From Sialis fuliginosa (lineage: Eukaryota > Arthropoda > Insecta > Megaloptera > Sialidae): a stretch of 64,000 nt of DNA. The notes beneath the pieces were generated by a model that did not search any database, was not told the origin of the DNA, and saw only the letters and a list, made by a program, of their open reading frames with translations. Positions 33,440 to 43,197 of this stretch are shown here, one piece after another (position 1 is the stretch's first letter; the number at the start of each line of letters is the position of its first letter). A program made the position numbers and the translations under genes. The DNA lies in the NCBI GenBank assembly GCA_961205875.1, contig OY540816.1, forward strand, positions 10,860,701 through 10,924,700, given 5' to 3'.

Positions 33440-33985
33440 TTGAAAATGTTAACGGTAGCCTACGGGGGCTCGACAATGTTGAAAACACAAGCATACGAGT
33501 GGTAAAAAGAGTTTAAAAACAACGATAAAGTCGATCCAAAATCAAAGTTTTGTTGACCGTTTTGTTTGATTGCCGTGTTGTGGTCCACTCCGAATTCCTT
33601 CCGCCAGGCCTAACAGTAAATAAGGAGTATTATCGGAGCGTACTGGAGCGTTTGAGGGAGAATGTTCGTCGCAAGAGGCCGGAATTGTGGAGAAACAACT
33701 CGTGGTTTCTCCACGACGACACATCTCATCTTGTACGCGACTATTTGACCAAAAACAACGTTAATACTGTTCCGAAAGCTCCGTATTTACCTGACATGGC
33801 TTTGTGTGACTTTTTCCTATTCCCACAACTCAAGTTATCACTTCGTGGAAAGCGTTTTGAAACGATTGCGGCTATAAAGGAAAATTCGCTGAAGAAGCTG
33901 AAGGCGATTTCAAAATCGGCCTAAATATAAATATCGATGAATAATTGAACCGTTTTCGTTTTATTGACAAATTTCGGGTACTTTT
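33440..33985 (+). pseudogene. Mariner transposase, internally deleted
   Basis: A long open segment (33550-33924, first ATG absent) reads as the C-terminal half of a mariner transposase: VVVHSEFLPPGLTVNKEYY, RLRENVRRKRPELWRNNSW, FLHDDTSH and PYLPDMALCDFFLFP, ending KENSLKKLKAISKSA before a stop. The second catalytic Asp (HD) and third Asp (ALCD) are present but separated by 30 rather than 34 residues, because residues after HDD are deleted. The first catalytic Asp region is missing. Upstream, 33488-33530 gives TQAYEW, a stop, KEFKNN, matching the N-terminal HTH region. So roughly the middle third of the gene is deleted and the protein cannot be active. TTTTTGATCAGAAG at 33980 may mark the 3' terminal repeat. 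Confidence 0.88.
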
Positions 33986-35615
33986 TGATCAGAAGCTATT
34001 ACGGAACTTTGTATCCGAAACGTAAACAATCAGATATCGGAAATTATTCTGACCTCCGAAACTGGAACCGTATCCGAAATAGTTATTTCAGACAGTTTCT
34101 TACTCGTTGCCTGAACCACAAACTGCGGACAAAAACAATTTTAAGTAATAAAAATCAGAATCCATATCCAAAACCGCATCCGAATCCAAAACTGAAACCA
34201 AGAAACAAATATCCTTATTACATTTATTCAGATATCTTCGGTCATTTTTTGGGTAACATTCACCCAAAATATCCCGTTTTTTTATAATAACAATTTAAGG
34301 GAAAAAAATTGCAGAATCCACAGACACATGATACTTTAACTTTATCACTTTTAAAATCACGCTCATGCATTGAAACTATTGAAACATTACCTATCTGATT
34401 TCGAACAATCTGATATATATGTAACTCATTTTGTTAAATTGTAATTTTCCATCAGAGGTACAATAAACGGACAAGCTTTTACTCCTACTGTTATCACTAA
34501 TTGCATGTTTATTTATTATGTGTAAACAAGTCGACGATAAAAATACAATATTCCAACAATCAACAAATTTCAACCTAAAATAACATTATAAACAATCAAT
34601 ACTGACAGAGTTGGATTCGGGATATTTCAATTCCATTTTTCTGACTACCCATTTTTGTTTTGACATAATTATTGCTAATCATTGTTTTAAATTAAGTATA
34701 ACGTTGATACTTATTCTATAGAACTTAAACTTGATTTCATAAATAATAGTTATGTTATCTACAGTTATTATCTGTAACTTTATAGTCTGTTTCATTTAAG
34801 ATTGCAGTGGTGGCGAGGATTAGACAATACGATTCACACAAGTACTATTCTCACACTAGGCTAGCACACAAAATAAAGATAGTATATATACCTATACATG
34901 AAAACTTTTAATGAAATTTGTAAGAAATAAAACTCACGTTTGTATTATGAATATTAGTTTTCTAATATCCTAATGTCGATAGTATAATACACATTTCTAG
35001 AATAACTAATTATTTAAATCTATCATTTATCACCCCCAACAAATCAATTGTTTATACAATTTAAAAAAAATTATTAATAAATTTCAATATTTAAAATAAA
35101 ATTTATTTTAACAAGCTGCTAGTGACTTTTAGGACACCTATAAAGTGTTAATTTATTATTTTATTGTTCTCGTGATAGAGAATGGAGAAAGTATGGCTAT
35201 ATATTTGCATACGGTATGACGCACTCTATCGCAATTGACTATGTGCATATGACTATTTCTACATGAAAAAATTACAGGACAAAAATTAAACGAGATATTC
35301 GCGAATAACCGTTTTTCGCCACGTTAGACCTTCAATATCTCGCAACGCTGGCATGATATCGTTGGAGACTTTTTACACGTTATTTATAACACTGTAACGA
35401 AGGTGTATACAAAAATTCAGCTAACTGCTATTTTTTTCCCAGATTGGGTGCATTAATATCTAAAATTACTGGACTATATATCATTTACCAATTTAATTTA
35501 CAACACAATTATAGAAATTGCAAAAATCACAGAACAAGGTAATATTAATGTAGGTCAATTGAAGTGACCAGATGCGTGTCTGGTTGATTTAATTTACAGA
35601 ATTATCTCGCCACTG
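33986..35615. other. No gene; low-complexity patch at 34140-34215
   Basis: At 34015-34215 short CCGAAA/CCAAAACC-type units recur (for example CCGCATCCGAATCCAAAACT), giving a Pro/Lys/Asn-rich 107-codon frame at 33964-34287 that I regard as repeat-derived. The remainder to 35615 is AT-rich without supported features. Confidence 0.35.
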
Positions 35616-36026
35616 TTATGTTTGTTTGTATAATGTTTGACCGCCGAATACAACGGCAACAATATTGATTATGACATGAATCGACCAAACGCCACGTACG
35701 TAGAAAATTGTTTGACGATGTGTACACTTTTTGTTATAGCGTGTTTCTGTTTTACGCGGTCTGCAGAGGATGGAAAAAGAGTGTTGCAAATTGTTCTGCA
35801 GTAGTGTTTCAAATACAAAGTTCTGTAGTATTGGTGGTGGCTCTAAAAATACTCGAACGGAGGAAGAGTTATCAATTTCAAACACGAATGTTTTTTTAAA
35901 GTGGAATTTATGTATCAAAATAGTAAACTGTATTCTGATAATTGTTTCACACGAGCCACATTCGCGATGACATTTGTCAAAACATGTTCTATAGAAATTA
36001 GATCGGTCACATTCAATTGTATTCAT
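35616..36026 (-). CDS. Unrecognised 136-codon open frame, doubtful
   Basis: The longest ATG-initiated frame in the window. The N-terminal part has a Cys cluster (CFDKCHRECGSCE, residues about 15-27). The middle is mixed and the end hydrophobic (IHVIINIVAVVFGG). I recognise no domain. Two shorter plus-strand frames are open over the same DNA (35708-35970), so the stretch is simply poor in stops and somewhat less AT-rich. In about 64 kb of AT-rich DNA one frame of this length is expected by chance or nearly so. No splice sites or polyadenylation context decide it. More likely a decayed repeat or chance than a gene. Confidence 0.15.
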   Translation of the reverse strand: MNTIECDRSNFYRTCFDKCHRECGSCETIIRIQFTILIHKFHFKKTFVFEIDNSSSVRVFLEPPPILQNFVFETLLQNNLQHSFSILCRPRKTETRYNKKCTHRQTIFYVRGVWSIHVIINIVAVVFGGQTLYKQT

Positions 36027-36042
36027 CTATATTGATTTATAT

Positions 36043-36080
36043 AGACCAGTGGTTCTAAAGTGATGCCGCAAATATGTCAA
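36043..36080 (+). repeat. hAT-like terminus fragment
   Basis: CCAGTGGTTCTAAAGTGATG resembles the CAGTGGTTCTCAA-TG start of hAT elements. No partner end was found before the foldback at 36112. Confidence 0.3.
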
Positions 36081-36111
36081 ACAATACATTGATTAAAAAT
36101 AAAATCAGCAT

Positions 36112-36704
36112 TAGGGTGCCGCTCAGGGTATTTTTTTTTCAATCCCATTGGCTTATGTTTTAGCTTTGGATTAAAAGTAAATTGTCCCAAAATTTGAAAC
36201 CTGTGAACGGCACAAACCGAGTCTTTTTCTCATTTGACTAACATGGGAAAAATTATTTTTTTACTTATGCGTGGATAGTTCGATGAAAAATGTATTTATT
36301 TTAATTTCTTACAGCAACTTATGTATTATAGAGAATTAAATTTCGTACAAAAAAGATATCAAGTGCCCAATTCATAGATCCAGTATTTTTAAAGATATGT
36401 TCGTTTAACATTATCATAAAAAGTAATATTCAATTTTTATGATAATTTTTATAATTATCTTAAAAATTACTGTATTTATGAATTGAGCCCTTGATTCTCT
36501 ACAAAATATTGTTATGAGAAATTTAAAAAAATATTTTTTTAACGAGCTATTCACGCGTAAGTTTCATATTAATCAAATGGGAAAAAGACTCGGTTTGCGC
36601 CGTTCACAGGTTTGAGTCTGAAATTTTGGGACAATTAACTTTTGATCCAAAGCTAAAACATAGGCCAATGGGACCGAAAAAATAAAAATTAAATAAACAC
36701 CCTA
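36112..36704. mobile_element. Foldback element, TAGGGTG termini, copy 1
   Basis: Starts TAGGGTGCCGCTCAGGGTA and ends AAATAAACACCCTA. The arms are about 250 bp and carry inverted blocks CCATTGGCTTATGTTTTAGC / GCTAAAACATAGGCCAATGG, AATTGTCCCAAAATTT, and CGAGTCTTTTTCTCATTTGA. A second copy is at 42113-42710. Non-coding; frames over it are repeat-derived. Confidence 0.8.
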
Positions 36705-37156
36705 GTGCCACTGCTATTTTTTCGTATATTATATTAAGGATAGCTTCATCTTAAAATTATTGTATATCAAAAGATGATACTTATTCGATTTAAACTCTCT
36801 AGTTAAGCCTAAGATACGGCGCTGTAAGCAGAAACATTTTATAATTATCTCCTTGTGCGTTTCGAGCAATTTATTGTTATTTATGTTTGCTCTATGCGCT
36901 TGTTTTCACTCGACTTGTCTATTTTTCCGTCCCTGACTGTTCCTCAACAAGAATCAAGAGTGCACGTAAGGTCGTACTGATTTAATGAAGTAATAAGAAT
37001 ATACACATACGAAACTACGGAGAAAAAAAATACGATACTATTTTCTTAATACTTTTGACAAATTTATGGAGATTGGCTGCCACAACCAAAAACGTTATAT
37101 TAAATCGATCCCTTTATACATCATTTTACACTTATAATGAGATTTCATGATTTTTT
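36705..37156. other. No gene seen
   Basis: AT-rich with no supported feature. Confidence 0.35.
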
Positions 37157-37189
37157 TTAAATATTCATATGTTCCGTTTTTAAGTAACG

Positions 37190-37300
37190 AATAATCAAAA
37201 TTGGGTATGGATCTTGGCCTCTGGGTGTAAACCGCGTCGATTTGGTCGTGTTATCGGCCAACGTTTCGTCACACATTGCAGTGGACATCTTCATTTGAAA
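37190..37300 (-). repeat. Repeat fragment with hammerhead-like core string
   Basis: On the minus strand: ATGAAGAT, GTC, an 11-14-base loop, GAC, GAAACG (37263-37294), followed by TTGGCCGATAACACGACC. TGAAGA-N-GTC...GAC-GAAAC resembles the hammerhead ribozyme core found in Penelope-like element termini, but C3 is A and one base is extra, so activity is doubtful. It overlaps a 72-codon frame (37157-37375) without other features. Confidence 0.35.
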
Positions 37301-37323
37301 GTGCTTGCTAACTAGCAAATTTT
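37287..37323 (-). repeat. Fragment of GTCCGGTATTATAA MITE family
   Basis: CATTTGAAAGTGCTTGCTAA followed by CTAGCAAATTTT is the inverse of the subterminal region of the element at 19862-20172. Only about 35 bp survive. Confidence 0.5.
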
Positions 37324-37375
37324 TGGCACTCAAAATAAGGCTTAGCTCACAAAGTGATTCAATTAAATAAGTCAT

Positions 37376-37812
37376 TAAAGGTTCTATTCATATTTTTCGT
37401 CAGATTCGTATTTCATCGAGTAAAGACTGTCTGAATTTTATAAAAACATTATAATAATATTTAATATATTCTATTTTATTCTAAAATTTAAATAACCTTG
37501 TATCGACGTACGTGTGTCCAGAGTTTATGAAGGCCACAGAACGGCCTTGCTACTATAATTTCAGTATCACCGTTTCCATTTTCCGTGGAAACGCGCCTGA
37601 TCAAACGAACAACACAAATCTTAATTCCGTTGTATGACTGCAACATAAATCTCTCTGTTAAGAACCACGCACAAATACTCATAAATATTTATGCAGAATA
37701 GCTGCAACAGAGGCCAGAAATTAGCAAGCCCACTTGTAAATTATATCTCTTACAGGCGGTTGTTCTTAAAAATTTACATCAGAGGTTCAATTTTCGTTCA
37801 GTTCGTGTAATG
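37376..37812. other. No gene seen
   Basis: Contains a 64-codon minus-strand frame (37488-37682) without recognisable features. Confidence 0.35.
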
Positions 37813-37814
37813 TA

Positions 37815-38664
37815 AAGGGTGTCTCAGAATTCACGCAAGATGTATTTTTTTTATTGATTCATAAAGTATACAGTACCTATAGGGTTATGTATGGAATAGC
37901 ATATCGGGTAAATGACTTCCACGGCTTTTTTGGCACATACGCATTCTTTTGTCGAAATTTTCCATGGCAATTCTGTATAAATGTGGCTGAATTTCGTTGA
38001 TTCAGAACTCAATTTCCTCCTTCAAGGTGTGGATGGTTGTGGGCTTGTTGGTATAAACCTTAAACTTCAAAAAACTCCAAAGAAAAAAGTCCAACATGAT
38101 CTGGGCGGCCAGTTCTGATCACCAAAACGAGAAATTACACGACCAAGAAATGACGCATACAGTAATTGAATTGTTTCCCGGGCTATATGGCATGAAACCC
38201 CGTCTTATTGAAATCACATGTCGTCCACATCCATATCTTGCAATTTAGTCACAAAGAAATAAATTATTATGTTATCATTAATTATTGTTGCGTTGCCAGC
38301 CGCATTTTTAAAGAAGAATGGTCCGATAATACCTCCAGCCCAAAATCCGCACCAAACGTTGTAGATTCATTTGTTTCTTAACAATCACTCGTGGATTTTC
38401 TGAACCCCAAATGCGACAATTTTGTCGATTAACGAAGCCATCAAGATGAAAATGAACCTCATCGCTGAATATGATTTTGTTCGAAAAACATTAATTATTT
38501 TTAAAATATTCCTCAACAATAAAAACGTGTTGTTCTTTCGTGTAGCGCTCCATTTTTAATAACCCTGAACTGTCAGCTGCCACGCTGTCTTTTTTCTCGT
38601 TGGCAACACTTTACCGCACAAATGGCGCTAAATTTAAATCTTGCGTGGATTTTGGAACAGCCTT
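37815..38664 (-). mobile_element. TA-flanked DUF4817/DDE_3-type DNA transposon, deletion derivative
   Basis: The inverted termini AAGGGTGTCTCAGAATTCAC then GCAAGAT, and (inward from the right) AAGGCTGTTCCAAAATCCAC then GCAAGAT, are flanked by TA at 37813-37814 and 38665-38666. The element is about 850 bp and contains a broken transposase on the minus strand. It belongs to the large insect IS630-related group in which a short coding tail also survives at 11485-11612. Confidence 0.88.
37885..38553 (-). pseudogene. Broken transposase (DUF4817/DDE_3-type)
   Basis: From the ATG at 38553 the minus strand reads MERYTKEQHVFIVEEYFKNN, then a stop. It is followed directly by the catalytic domain: IIFSDEVHFHLDGFVNRQNC and RIWGSENPRVIVKKQ. 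SDEVHFHLDG holds the first catalytic Asp. After a frameshift come GGIIGPFFF-KNAAGNATII, then FQ, a stop, DGVSCHIARETIQ (second Asp region), and a WPPRSC-TFFLWSFLKFKVY segment where the third acidic motif should be. The end reads IAMENFDKRMRMCQKSRGSH and stops at 37885. The HTH region between residue 20 and the catalytic domain is deleted, and there are several stops and frameshifts, so it is inactive. Confidence 0.85.
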
Positions 38665-38666
38665 TA

Positions 38667-39327
38667 TATGTGTGTTTAATTTATGCATTGAATATTTTTT
38701 TAGAGTTATTGCTAGTCAAGAGCGGATCCAACATTATTTAAATTTATTTATAGAGGGGGGGGGGGGGGGGTAAACATTCTTTCGATGAAGAAAAGTTATT
38801 ATAAGTTTTCATATTTTACTCTCAGGTGTGCAGTTTCAATGTGCAGTTATACATATTACGACGTAAAAATGATTTTAAATAGTTATGAAAATTGAACTAT
38901 GTACGTGGTTTGGATCTAAATAAAGTATGGGTAGTATTTAAGCGCGCAATATTTTATATACTTTTAGCATTAAATATATTGTATTTAAGCAATAACATTT
39001 TGAATTCAGAGCATTAAATTATTAAAATTAAAATTTTTGAGCAATAATATTTTCCGTTTTTAGCATTAAAATTTTGTTTTGTGCAATAATAGATAATAAT
39101 AGAACCGGATCGATTTTTTTTTAAATGGACGAAAATATTCTTGTTGAAATTCTATTAGAACATTTATTTACAAGTGCAATTAGCTATGTAAATAGAGTAT
39201 ATATCGAAATTTATAATGGAAAATGTCAAATAAAATGTAGATAAATACACATATCTACATCAAATCCTTAAATTATATAAAGTTAATAATTCTTATATGT
39301 ATGTAAAATATTAATATATAAAAATCA
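38667..39327. other. No gene; G-run at about 38755-38770
   Basis: AT-rich. GCGGATCC at about 38722 followed by a 16-base G tract recalls the poly-G tracts of the CAGTGGCG MITEs, but no paired end was found. Confidence 0.3.
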
Positions 39328-39391
39328 AGGGCCGGATGAAAACCTTTGGAGGGCCGAATCCGGCCCGCGGGCAGTAATTTGGTGACCACTG
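39328..39391 (-). repeat. hAT-like terminus
   Basis: Read on the minus strand: CAGTGGTCACCAAATTACTG then CCCGCGGGCCGGATTCGGCC. CAGTGGT followed by a CGGGCC-rich subterminus is typical of hAT ends. The opposite end was not identified. Confidence 0.45.
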
Positions 39392-39880
39392 CCATAAAGT
39401 ATTCTTTGTATTGTTGTCATTTTAGATATATTTTATGTTTTTAAATAGAATAGATGAGCATGCATATTACTTTTACTTATTCTGAACATTGAAAAATAAA
39501 AAATTGAATAGAAAATATAAGATTACATAATATACTGTAATTTTATTTTTTATGTGCTATAAAATAGTACGGATGACTACTTCTATTAGTATGAAAGGAA
39601 AAGGCGGAAATATTTTTATTTCACATAAAAATTCTTTTCTTAGATCAATAAAACATATTTGTCACTTCTACGGACGACATTTATGCTGCATCAGGAAGAA
39701 AATTCCTCTCTGAGATGTAATATCATAAAATATAATCGGTTATTATTCTGATTCTGGAGTCCCTTATCGTCAAACAAAAAATACGGGTATGGTGTACAGA
39801 TTTTCTATTGGTATCACAAAGGCCGGGTTTTCTCATGATTTTTATTAGGTAATAATAGTTTAATAATAAAATTTAACTTT

Positions 39881-40719
39881 TGTAACAGGAGTTGGTTTAT
39901 AGAATCACTCAGGATTCAAGGAATTGGTCGTCCATAATTTCCAAATTGAACCTTCTTTAATCAAAAAATAAAATAAATGTCATATTTTATACCATCCTTT
40001 ATTTTATTTTTTAAATTTTCCTCTAAATTCAGCAAATAATATTTTGGAACATTTACATTTTACTACCATTTGTTATATAGCATAAATAAGGCTTAACGCT
40101 GAGACGAGACCGGCTTAAATTTTGACAAGGCGAGATGAACTTTATGTATAAGTCTTGGCGAGAGTTGCGGTTTTAAGAAGTTGTCAGTAATTAGTATTTC
40201 AACATGATTCTAGGTTTGTTAGGGACTCTATTTTGTTTAATTATCTATATGTAACCATATGATTAGAGACGTTTGGGTTATTGCCTAACTATTTGTAGAA
40301 ATTACTTTTAACATTATATAATCATTTTTGTAAATAGACCCCGGGAGAAATGTAAGAAGTTAGTCGTTATTACAGCATCGTGTGGTTAACATAAAATTTT
40401 AAAAGTGTAAAAAGGAAAGATCTCTACCAGCTTTGAAAATATGTCCTTAACACTGTAATTTACGTAAAGGGACAAAGACACTGTAGTAACGAGAAAACCA
40501 TAGGATTTAGTTAACTTAAGAAATTAATAGTGCAAGCGTAACTGCTTTTTGTTATAGTGTATTATTGTGAATAGATAGTGTATGATTAGGGTATTTATTG
40601 TGTAAACTGTGATTTATGCTATCAATGTAAGTCTAGTTCAAATATAAAATTGTTATTTAGAAATATAATTTTTATACATTTATTAAAATTTGCGTTTCGG
40701 TACCCTGCGGTCTGTTACA
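39881..40719 (+). mobile_element. Candidate solo LTR
   Basis: Begins TGTAACAGG and ends TCTGTTACA, so the boundaries are TG...CA within the 8-bp inverted repeat TGTAACAG/CTGTTACA. Flanks ACTTT (39876-39880) and ACCTT (40720-40724) differ by one base, a possible 5-bp target duplication as made by Gypsy or BEL elements. The length (839 bp) is reasonable for an LTR. No primer-binding site, gag or pol is adjacent, so a solo LTR is the best reading. Chance resemblance is possible. Confidence 0.4.
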
Positions 40720-40872
40720 ACCTTCCAATTAAAGGAAAATTGAACCTATCAATTAGGATAATAAGCAAAAACGTTACAATATACATATATTAATACGGGT
40801 AACAACGAAAATTGCCGTACATTTTTTTTAGTATTTCTTATAAAAGGGTGAATGAAACTTACATCATTCGAA

Positions 40873-41200
40873 AGGTACTGTACCATAGATGTGCACACAA
40901 AAAAAAATCAATGTTGCCGTTAAGGCAGGTAAAATAAAATTAACATACACACATGATTTCCCCTCGCACCGTTAAACAGCATAGCAATACTTCTAGCGCC
41001 ACCAAGCGGCAAAAATAAATATTTTTGGGTTTCTGTCAAACGTAGAGAATGCGTATTCAGTTCGCGTTCAATTGCAGTGTTTTTATTTAGAAATTTTTGT
41101 TGGAAAATCAGGTTAGGTTAAGTTAGAATAGGTTAGGTACTATGCCATAGATGTGCACAAAAAAAATCATGTGTGTATATTGCCGTTAAGGCAGATAAAA
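40873..41200. repeat. Direct repeat pair flanking a GCGCCACC-bearing segment
   Basis: GGTACTGTACCATAGATGTG (40873) recurs as GGTACTATGCCATAGATGTG (41135). Both are followed by CACA, an A run, ATCA and TTGCCGTTAAGGCAG. The copies are about 65 bp long and 262 bp apart. Between them lie the inverted pair TACACACATGATTT / AAATCATGTGTGTA, a TAGCGCCACCAAGCGGCAAA segment like the left end of the 27051 element, and the TTAGG-like patch at 41111. Confidence 0.5.
41111..41138 (+). repeat. Degenerate TTAGG-like motif
   Basis: GGTTAGGTTAAGTTAGAATA followed by GGTTAGG: three intact TTAGG-type units with two diverged. TTAGG is the common insect telomere repeat, but short interstitial runs are frequent in insect genomes. 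Confidence 0.4.
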
Positions 41201-41938
41201 TATTGGTCGAATTTACTTGTTTAAATGTACAAAATAGGTTTTTTTATTGGAAAAATACCACGATATTAATAAATCTATCTATCTTTTTAATCATTAATAC
41301 ATTCCTTGAATTCAGCTTTTATTAGATACACCACTCGTCGAGATTGGATAGACAAAATATTGATAAACCATTTGCCTCCTTCAAAAAGCGCCAAAATATA
41401 AGTTTTATTTTTATAACTCAGGTCTACAGTCTGTTAGTGTTGACGTGTTGATACTATATTCCTTTTTTCATTTTCGATAAAGAACACTTAAAATGATTAC
41501 TTACCTATTTGTGACATACATTAATTAAAAGTAGATGGTTTAAATATTAACACCACGTTTCATTGTTGTTGTCCTCTTATACTACCCGATAAATAATCTG
41601 TTTAGATTTTATTCACGGACTGAATGTTCTATATGAAATACACGGAGATTAAGTACCTCTATAAGAGGCACACTTTATTTTGTTTATGGACTTTCGTGAA
41701 CCTTTTTCATATATCGAACAACAGTTTTGCCACATGCGTTCAGCTGAACCATATATCACATTTAAGTGCTTGCCTTACGTGTATGTCTTGTTTAGGGTAG
41801 TTTCTCACATAAAGTAAATAAGTGTCGTAATCATGACTTATATACCTTCATTTTATCTATCATACATACCATAAAGTTTCTCCATATATGTGCATTAACA
41901 AGTCTACCATCGGACTTATTTTTAAAGTACCATAAAGT
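41201..41938. other. No gene seen
   Basis: AT-rich with no supported feature. Confidence 0.35.
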
Positions 41939-42084
41939 TCAATATAACTCGGAATAAAATGTGTTCTTCCTCAGGATACAAGCTATCCTTTTACCAATTT
42001 TCATCAAGATCGGTTCAGCGATTTATCGTGAAAGAGTAACACAAAACACACTTTTGCATTTATTGTAAAATATTAGTATGGATA
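41939..42084 (+). mobile_element. Retrotransposon 3' tail fragment
   Basis: TACCAATTTTCATCAAGATC, GGTTCAGCGATTTATCGTGA, AAGAGTAACACA, and ACACTTTTGCATTTATTGTA before ATATTAGTATGGAT. This order matches the tail at 45600-45704. It is the common end shared by RTE-like elements and dependent short elements in insects. Confidence 0.55.
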
Positions 42085-42112
42085 AATATAATATAATATA
42101 TGTACTTAATAC

Positions 42113-42710
42113 TTTTTTTTCGGTTCCATTGGTTTATGTTTTAGCTTGAGATCAAAAGTTAATTGTCCCAAAATTTCAGACTCTTAGATCAAACCTGTGG
42201 ACGGCGCAAACCGAATTTTCTTCCCATTTGATTAACATGGGAAAAATGACTTTTTTACTTGCACGTGAATAGCTCGTTAAAAAATTTTTTTTGAAAATTT
42301 CTCAGAACAATATTTTGAAGAAGATAAATGCTCAATTCATAAATTCAGTAATTCTTAATTAAGATATGTTTGTTTAAAAATTATTAAAAATTGGATTTTA
42401 CTTTTTATGATAATGTTTCAACGAACATATCTTTAAAAATACTTGATCTATGAATTGAGCACTTGGGATCTTTTTTGTAAGAAATTTAATTCTCCATGCT
42501 GCTTTAAGAAATTAAAATAAATTAATTTTTCAACGAGTTGTTCACGCATAAGTAAAAAAGTAATTTTTCCCACGTTAATCAAAATGGAAAAAGACTCGGT
42601 TTGTGCCGTTCTCAGGTTTAAAATTTTGGGACAATTAACTTTTAATCCAAAGCTAAAACATAGGTTAATGGGATCAAAAAAAAAAAAAAAAACAAAAAAA
42701 AACACCCTAA
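42113..42710. mobile_element. Foldback element, TAGGGTG family, copy 2
   Basis: Same arms as 36112-36704 (CCATTGGTTTATGTTTTAGC near the left, GCTAAAACATAGGTTAATGG near the right, AATTGTCCCAAAATTT in both). The right end is AACACCCTAA after an A-rich run. The left end lacks TAGGGTG and appears truncated. A 92-codon minus-strand frame across the right arm is repeat-derived. Confidence 0.75.
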
Positions 42711-43197
42711 TGTATATTCTCATCATAATTTGTCAGTTTTAAAATTTTCGACGTTTATCACGTTATTTACGTCGACATGCATTATAATGATTTTTGCGAA
42801 GATAATGTAATATCGGCTTTAAATCACATATTACCCATGTTTATTTAATTAAAAATAGCCACCTTAATGACCTACTGGTACGTATTTTTGACATACTTTT
42901 TTCATATTATAATTCCACCCTACCTGTTTCATAAAGCGCATTATATAACAAAATACAATTACGTTTTAATTATGTATGTTTATTATAATTATGTCTCTGA
43001 TGCTACCAAATTCATGCGCGAAGTTTTAACTGGAAAAATACTGTCACCAAAAATATATTTTTTAATCTAAAACTGTCATGATATTTAACGTAATATACAA
43101 TTATATTGTACATTATATCTGCATATAACTGTGTGTTAATGTATTATAATTAATGTCTTCTCATCTAATTGATGTATTAATCTGGGAAATAACATTT
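42711..43197. other. No gene seen
   Basis: AT-rich, no supported feature. Confidence 0.35.

Noticed and set aside
41111..41138. Telomere or telomere fusion point
   Set aside because: Only a few degenerate TTAGG units, and surrounded by ordinary repeats; short runs are common in insect genomes.
42448..42726. 92-codon Phe-rich minus-strand frame
   Set aside because: Read-through of the foldback arm and an A/T run; not protein-like.
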